A stretch of DNA of 28,383 nt from an uncultured bacterium (GTDB lineage Bacteria; Actinomycetota; Coriobacteriia; Coriobacteriales; Coriobacteriaceae). The stretch spans positions 1-28,383 of the forward strand of contig CAJMOP010000014.1 in NCBI GenBank assembly GCA_905215115.1, read 5' to 3'. Position 1 is the first letter of the stretch; the number at the start of each line of letters is the position of its first letter. Of the stretch, positions 24,087 through 28,383 are shown piece by piece. Below the pieces are notes generated by a model. The model did no database searches. It saw only the letters and a program-made list of their open reading frames with translations, and was not told the DNA's origin. A program made the position numbers and the translations under genes.

Positions 24087-24103
24087 CCCGCAACGCGCGG
24101 GCT
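24085..24103 (+). promoter_or_regulatory. Hairpin in the serC-serA spacer
   Basis: AGCCCGC and GCGGGCT form a 7-bp stem with a five-base loop starting at the serC stop codon. There is no T-tract. It may stabilise or process the serC-serA mRNA. Confidence 0.4.
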
Positions 24104-24155
24104 GACCAGCCACCTCAGACCACTTGTTATAAACAAATCCGCTAAGGAGTTTTTC

Positions 24156-25319
24156 ATGCGCAAGATCAAAACCATCGACGACATCACCAAGGACGGCAAG
24201 GTCGAGTTTGGCGAGGGCTACGAGTTTGTGGGCACCGCCGAGGAGGCCGATGCCATCCTGATGCGCTCCACCGACCTGCACGGCTACGAGCTGCCCGAGG
24301 GCATCCGCGCCATCGCCCGCTGCGGCGCCGGCGTCAACAACATCCCCGTCGAGGAGTACGCCAAGAAGGGCGTCGTCGTCTTTAACTCCCCTGGCGCCAA
24401 CAGCAACGCCGTCAAGGAGCTCGTCCTGGGCATGCTGGTGCTCTCGAGCCGCGGCGTGGTGCAATCGATGAACTGGGTGCGTGACAACGCCGACGACCCC
24501 GAGATTCAGGTCGATGCCGAAAAAGCCAAGAAGGCCTTTGTGGGCCGCGAGCTCAAGGGCAAGCGCATCGGCGTCATCGGCCTGGGCAACGTGGGCTCCA
24601 AGGTCGCCAACGCCTGCGTCGACCTGGGCATGGACGTCTACGGCTATGATCCGTTCATTTCCGTCGAGCACGCGTGGGTGCTGAGCCGCGAGGTGCAGCG
24701 CGTGGGCACGCTCGAGGATCTGTGCCGCGGCTGCGACTACCTCACCGTGCACGTGCCCAGCAAGGCCGACACCATCGGCATGATCAGCACCGAGCAGATT
24801 AACCTGCTGGCCCCGGGCGCCGTGCTCATCAACTACGCGCGCGAAACCATCATTGACGAGGACGCCGTCGACGCTGCCCTGCGCGAGGGCAAGCTGAGCT
24901 GGTTTAGCTGCGACTTTGCCACGCCCAAGACCGTCAAGATGCCCAACACGTTTATCACCACGCACTCGGGCGCCGGCACTGGCGAGGCCGAGGCCAACTG
25001 TGCTGATATGGCCATCAGCGAGCTCAAGGATTACCTGGAGAACGGCAACATCGCGCACAGCGTCAACTACCCCGCTTGCAGCATGGGCAAGGCGCGCGCC
25101 GCAAGCCGCATCGCCTGCCTGCACGCCAACGTGCCTAACATGATCGGCCAGATCACGGCAATCCTGGCCAAGGACAATGCCAACGTGCAGCGTATGACCA
25201 ACGAGTCCGCTGGCGAAAACGCCTACACCATGTTCGACACCGACGAGCACCTGGACAGCAGCACCATCGAGGCGCTCAAGCAGATTCCGTCGATGTATCG
25301 CGTGCGCGTGATCAAATAG
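24156..25319 (+). CDS. serA: D-3-phosphoglycerate dehydrogenase-type enzyme with ACT domain
   Basis: The 387-residue protein is a D-2-hydroxyacid dehydrogenase with the NAD-binding motif GLGNVG near 141-146, the active-site Arg segment NYARET near 227 and the His segment TTHSGAGTGEAE near 268. A C-terminal ACT domain (~315-387) probably senses serine. It oxidises 3-phosphoglycerate, the first step of serine synthesis, in the cytoplasm. The Glu of the usual Arg/Glu/His triad is not obvious where the FPTEP-type loop would be, as seems common in short clostridial-type enzymes. AAGGAG lies six bases before the ATG. It is downstream of serC and upstream of a terminator. Confidence 0.93.
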   Translation: MRKIKTIDDITKDGKVEFGEGYEFVGTAEEADAILMRSTDLHGYELPEGIRAIARCGAGVNNIPVEEYAKKGVVVFNSPGANSNAVKELVLGMLVLSSRGVVQSMNWVRDNADDPEIQVDAEKAKKAFVGRELKGKRIGVIGLGNVGSKVANACVDLGMDVYGYDPFISVEHAWVLSREVQRVGTLEDLCRGCDYLTVHVPSKADTIGMISTEQINLLAPGAVLINYARETIIDEDAVDAALREGKLSWFSCDFATPKTVKMPNTFITTHSGAGTGEAEANCADMAISELKDYLENGNIAHSVNYPACSMGKARAASRIACLHANVPNMIGQITAILAKDNANVQRMTNESAGENAYTMFDTDEHLDSSTIEALKQIPSMYRVRVIK

Positions 25320-25358
25320 CGCCGGCGCCAAGCCTGCGAGGCAGTCCATGAAGCCCAT

Positions 25359-25396
25359 TCGGCCCCCGTTTTAACGAAACGGGGGCCGATTTCGTT
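25359..25396 (+). terminator. Intrinsic terminator after serC-serA
   Basis: A perfect 13-bp stem runs from 25359-25371 to 25377-25389 (TCGGCCCCCGTTT with its complement), with loop TAACG, and is followed by TTTCGTT. It lies 40 bases after the serA stop codon. Confidence 0.85.
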
Positions 25397-25408
25397 GCTC
25401 CGGCTGGT

Positions 25409-25593
25409 TTTGAAAATGCTATCCATAATAAGTTTTTTCGGATAATCGACAGTCCCACCCAAATCACTGAGCACACCTGCTTTGATAAACAGCTTTATCA
25501 GGGGCTTTAGTAGGTAAAAATCGATCTCTATATATCACATTCAAGTTGACTGTCGATTTTCCGAAACAACTTGTTTTGGATAGTATTTTTAAA
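25409..25593. mobile_element. MITE-like element with inverted repeats of about 46 bp (185 bp)
   Basis: The left arm (25409-25454) and the inverted right arm (25548-25593) match at all but about six positions, sharing CTATCC, CAGTC-side and TCGACAGTC segments. The interior includes a further perfect palindrome (TGATAAA/TTTATCA, 25483-25500). It is AT-rich compared with its surroundings and has no coding potential. It differs in sequence from the 123-bp element at the left end. No clear target-site duplication was found. Confidence 0.65.
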
Positions 25594-25668
25594 GCCCTTC
25601 CAAGGCGAAACTGAAGCCTTTTTCGCGCCCAAAATTCTAGTTCACGCGACCGTTTTCCACCCGCGCGA

Positions 25669-26718
25669 CTACATTTCCGCCCAATTGATAAAAATCTCCT
25701 CACGAAGCCGCCGTTCGAGCTCCTGCTGCCGCGGTGTCTTGTCTTTCAGCGGCACATCGAGATAGGACATGATGAGCTCCATCACCACGCGGAAGGCATC
25801 GGAGTCGGCCAGCTGACCATAGGTCATCAAAACGACGGGATATCCCATCGCTTGCAGCGCCGTCGTTCGGTCGGAGTCCGAAATCTTGGATTCTATGGAT
25901 CCATGAATGGCTTTACCTTGGCATTCAACCAGACACTCTCGACTACCGTCCTTATTTGCCAGCAAAATATCGGCATAGCGCCTATCAAGCCCCGAAATCA
26001 GGCGGGCACTGCGCGTCATACGAATCTCAACGTTATTGGTAAGGCGCAGCCCTTCGCCGCCGCGCAACCTCGTAAGGCCAAACAGCATCGAAGCCTGGAC
26101 CTCGAGCGGCGATGCTGCCACCCCCGTAATGCATTTCGCGGCTCGTATGAACGATTTAGCGCCGCGGAGCCCCCGGATCTTATCGACGTACTCTGCAAGC
26201 TCAGAGAGCTCGATCAAGGGCGGTCGTTTCCACAAGTCCGTTGGACTCCCCGAGACATCCTTTACGTTTTCCCAGCCCAACCGTGCGTCACCCCACCGGC
26301 CCCCATATGCCTGCACAAGTGCCGACTTTACCTGAGGCGCAATCTTGCACACGGCAAAGGTGCCGCACATCTCATACATGCACATAATCAGACGCTCGTT
26401 TGAGACCGAGGAAGCCAGGGACAGCAGGGTAAAGAGCGGGGACGCGACATCGAGGCCAAACCCTGTCTGCCGCACGGAGCCAAACGGCCTCTCCCCGTTC
26501 CAAACATGCCTGACAATGCGATCGCCCTTACGTCCGCAGCTGCCCTGCGCCAACACGTGTAACGGGGTGCCCAGGAAATGCGTGACGAGCGGATGCTCAC
26601 ATAGGTGCTCCCTGCGCGGATCGTCCGCAGAATCGGGCAGGTCCGGCATTATTGCCAAGACCTGTGGAGGTATCCGGTGATACCGAAAGGCGGATATGTC
26701 GCACAGCATGTCGTCCAT
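25669..26718 (-). CDS. Unknown protein with a possible PD-(D/E)XK/DUF559-like nuclease domain
   Basis: The protein has about 349 residues from the ATG at 26718. Residues ~1-200 contain helical regions and several Cys/His; they vaguely recall coriobacterial proteins of unknown function. Residues ~244-300 contain RRYADILL, then CLVECQGKAIHG, then a helix and PVVLMTYGQL. That is the Asp, Glu-x-Gln/Lys arrangement and strand order of Vsr/DUF559-like endonuclease folds. The frame remains open upstream of 26718 to beyond 26800 without an ATG, so a non-ATG start (for example the TTG near 26758) is possible; I could not find a convincing ribosome binding site. It converges toward serA with the MITE-like element between. 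A defence or repair role is only inference. Confidence 0.6.
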   Translation of the reverse strand: MDDMLCDISAFRYHRIPPQVLAIMPDLPDSADDPRREHLCEHPLVTHFLGTPLHVLAQGSCGRKGDRIVRHVWNGERPFGSVRQTGFGLDVASPLFTLLSLASSVSNERLIMCMYEMCGTFAVCKIAPQVKSALVQAYGGRWGDARLGWENVKDVSGSPTDLWKRPPLIELSELAEYVDKIRGLRGAKSFIRAAKCITGVAASPLEVQASMLFGLTRLRGGEGLRLTNNVEIRMTRSARLISGLDRRYADILLANKDGSRECLVECQGKAIHGSIESKISDSDRTTALQAMGYPVVLMTYGQLADSDAFRVVMELIMSYLDVPLKDKTPRQQELERRLREEIFINWAEM

Positions 26719-26834
26719 GAAGGGTACGTACCCGCTGCGTCGCTTGTGAACCCGCTCGGACGGCAAACGCGCTGGCTCGGCCTGCGAACGGTAAATACTG
26801 CCACGCCCACGTCGCGGATCTCTCAGGAGGCTTA

Positions 26835-26861
26835 CAATCGGTTTGGAAAGCAAACTGATTG
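26835..26861. promoter_or_regulatory. Near-perfect inverted repeat before the M20 peptidase gene
   Basis: CAATCGGTTTG and CAAACTGATTG are complementary at 10 of 11 positions with a five-base spacer, ending 11 bases before the ATG at 26873. It could be an operator or a hairpin affecting initiation. Confidence 0.45.
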
Positions 26862-26872
26862 TGAGGTCGCAT

Positions 26873-28093
26873 ATGGTTGATGAGGATTTTGCCTGGCGGC
26901 TTGCGCAGGAGCTCGTGCGGATCGACAGCTCAGACCCGGGCGCGTATGAGGATGAAATTGAGCGCTTCATTAAGAGGCTCATTGAGCAGCAGCTGGCACA
27001 ACTTGATAGTTCTGCGCTCGATGCCGTGCAGATTGAGGAGCTCGAAGTGCTGCCCGGGCGCCGCAACCTTAAAGTCACCGTGCCGGGCCAAAGCGACGAG
27101 CCGCGGCTGATCTATATCTGCCACATGGATACCGTCACCTTGGGCGATGGCTGGGACGCAGACATCGAACCGCTTGGGGCGGTTGTGCGCGACGATAAAC
27201 TCTATGGCCGCGGTGCCTGCGATATGAAGGGTGGCCTGGCCTGCGCCATTGCCGCACTGGTCCATACGCTCGAGCGCGTGGCGGCGGATGGCGCGCTGCC
27301 ACGCCGCGGCTTTTCGCTCATCTGCTCGGTCGACGAGGAAGACTTCATGCGAGGCTCAGAGGCCGCGATCGATGCTGGCTGGGTCGGCTCGCGCGAATGG
27401 GTGCTGGACACCGAGCCCACCGACGGGCAGATCCAGGTGGCGCACAAGGGTCGCACGTGGTTCGAGATCGAGATGGCCGGCGTCACGGCTCATGCAAGCC
27501 AGCCTTGGAAGGGCGCCGACGCCGTCGCCGCCATAGCCGAGGTCGTGTGCTCGCTTCGTCGCACGTTTGCGACGCTGCCTTTACATGAGGAGCTGGGGCC
27601 ATCGACCATCACGTTTGGACAGATCGAGGGTGGCTACCGTCCCTATGTCGTGCCCGACCACGCTAAGGTCTGGGTCGATATGCGCCTGACCCCGCCGACC
27701 GATACGGCCGCCGCGACGCGCATGGTAGAGCAGGCCATTGTCGCCGCCGAAGCCGCGGTCCCAGGCTGCCATGGAAGCTATACCGTGACAGGCGACCGCC
27801 CCGCCATCGAGCGCGATCCGGCCTCTCCCCTTCTAGCTGCGCTCAAGTGCACAGCAGACGATGTGACGGGCACGGACACGACCGTCGGCTTCTTTACCGG
27901 CTACACCGACACTGCCGTCATTGCCGGCAAGACGGGAAACCGCAACTGCATGAGCTATGGCCCCGGGTCGCTCGCGCTCGCGCACAAGCCCAACGAATAT
28001 GTGCCCCACGCCGACATCGTTCGCTGCCAACAGGTGCTGATCGCGCTCGCCGACAATACACTCTGGGGCGCGGATAGCCAAGTTGGGGCATAA
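26873..28093 (+). CDS. M20-family metallopeptidase (ArgE/DapE/CPG2 type)
   Basis: The protein of about 406 residues shows the dizinc M20 motifs: CHMDTV near 83 (zinc His and catalytic-side Asp), GRGACDMKGG near 108 (bridging Asp), the catalytic DEED near 153, a further zinc Asp in LDTEPTD near 180, and a late zinc His in LAHKPNEYVPH. The dimerisation insert spans ~190-300. It removes an acyl or amino-acid group from a small peptide-like substrate; which one cannot be told. I chose the ATG at 26873 because GAGG lies six bases upstream; the ATG at 26843 lies inside the inverted repeat without a site. A DUF1015 gene follows after 39 bases. Confidence 0.88.
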   Translation: MVDEDFAWRLAQELVRIDSSDPGAYEDEIERFIKRLIEQQLAQLDSSALDAVQIEELEVLPGRRNLKVTVPGQSDEPRLIYICHMDTVTLGDGWDADIEPLGAVVRDDKLYGRGACDMKGGLACAIAALVHTLERVAADGALPRRGFSLICSVDEEDFMRGSEAAIDAGWVGSREWVLDTEPTDGQIQVAHKGRTWFEIEMAGVTAHASQPWKGADAVAAIAEVVCSLRRTFATLPLHEELGPSTITFGQIEGGYRPYVVPDHAKVWVDMRLTPPTDTAAATRMVEQAIVAAEAAVPGCHGSYTVTGDRPAIERDPASPLLAALKCTADDVTGTDTTVGFFTGYTDTAVIAGKTGNRNCMSYGPGSLALAHKPNEYVPHADIVRCQQVLIALADNTLWGADSQVGA

Positions 28094-28132
28094 TAAGCCG
28101 CGAACAAACCGACTCGTGCGTTAGGACCGCCC

Positions 28133-28383
28133 ATGAAAGCACTTCCGTTTCCCTGCATCCGCCCGGCTCAGGACCGCGTACTCGAGGCGCTGCCTGCAAT
28201 GGGCAGCATCCTGAGCGGCAACGATGCTCTGCGCGGAGCCCTTGCCGATGGCCTGATGCTCAAGGACCCGGGTGCGGCGTATTACGTGTACGAATGCTCG
28301 GGCGAGCCGGGACGCGTGACGGGTGTCGTGGCGATCTGCCCGACGAGTGTACTTGCGGACGGCAAGGGCGATGCCAGCGCCGA
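28133..28383 (+). CDS. DUF1015 family protein, 5' part only
   Basis: The first 83 codons are present and the gene runs off the right edge. The opening MKALPFPCIRPA matches the start of DUF1015 proteins (alternatively named SerB-cluster proteins), which are commonly found near serA and serC in Clostridia and related groups. That fits the serine genes 3 kb away, although two other genes intervene. The function is not established. AGGA lies six bases before the ATG. Confidence 0.75.
   Translation, partial: MKALPFPCIRPAQDRVLEALPAMGSILSGNDALRGALADGLMLKDPGAAYYVYECSGEPGRVTGVVAICPTSVLADGKGDASA

Noticed and set aside
23832..25358. 508-codon minus-strand open frame over serC-serA
   Set aside because: It is antisense to two clearly recognised enzymes, and its sequence is Val/Ala/His/Gly rich low-complexity.
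25464..25703. 79-codon minus-strand frame in the serA-downstream gap
   Set aside because: It runs through the inverted-repeat element and into the end of the neighbouring gene; no ribosome binding site or conserved pattern is visible.

Overview
The window reads as high-GC Gram-positive gut actinobacterial DNA, most likely Coriobacteriia close to Collinsella. This is inferred from GC-rich coding, codon use and gene content; no rRNA or other marker gene is present. Ordinary chromosomal genes sit at both ends. The left end has a MOP-family polysaccharide flippase, a metallophosphoesterase and a CPA1-type cation/proton antiporter with tandem RCK-C domains. The right end has serC, a serA-type dehydrogenase with an ACT domain, an unknown nuclease-fold-like gene, an M20 metallopeptidase and the start of a DUF1015 gene.

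Between them, on the minus strand from about 22.5 kb down to about 5.1 kb, lies a BREX type 1 phage-defence island. In transcription order it holds brxA, brxB, brxC, the N-terminal 820 codons of pglX, a gene for an excisionase-like HTH protein, a gene of unknown function, a separate C-terminal pglX gene, pglZ, brxL, an unknown 454-codon gene and an unknown 65-codon gene. After an intrinsic terminator comes a DUF3800 gene.

The island has four unusual features. (1) PglX, normally one polypeptide of about 1,200 residues, is split at the boundary between its target-recognition region and its C-terminal helical domain. Two small genes and a possible gene remnant occupy the break, and this stretch has lower GC than the rest of the locus. 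(2) A run of ten G residues lies at the start of brxA. An upstream GTG with a good ribosome binding site would join the brxA frame if the run were one base shorter, so the locus may be phase variable. (3) The DUF3800 gene is bracketed by three copies of a compact element made of a promoter-like TATAAA box, a small hairpin, a conserved CAAG-containing core and a terminator hairpin. This could be an unrecognised small RNA family and partner of DUF3800. (4) The two genes after brxL match no BREX component that I know.

Intergenic repeats include two copies (about 196 bp, with a 123-bp core bounded by terminal inverted repeats) after the flippase and after the antiporter, and a 185-bp MITE-like element with inverted repeats of about 46 bp after serA. 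No tRNA, rRNA, CRISPR array, transposase or integrase was seen.
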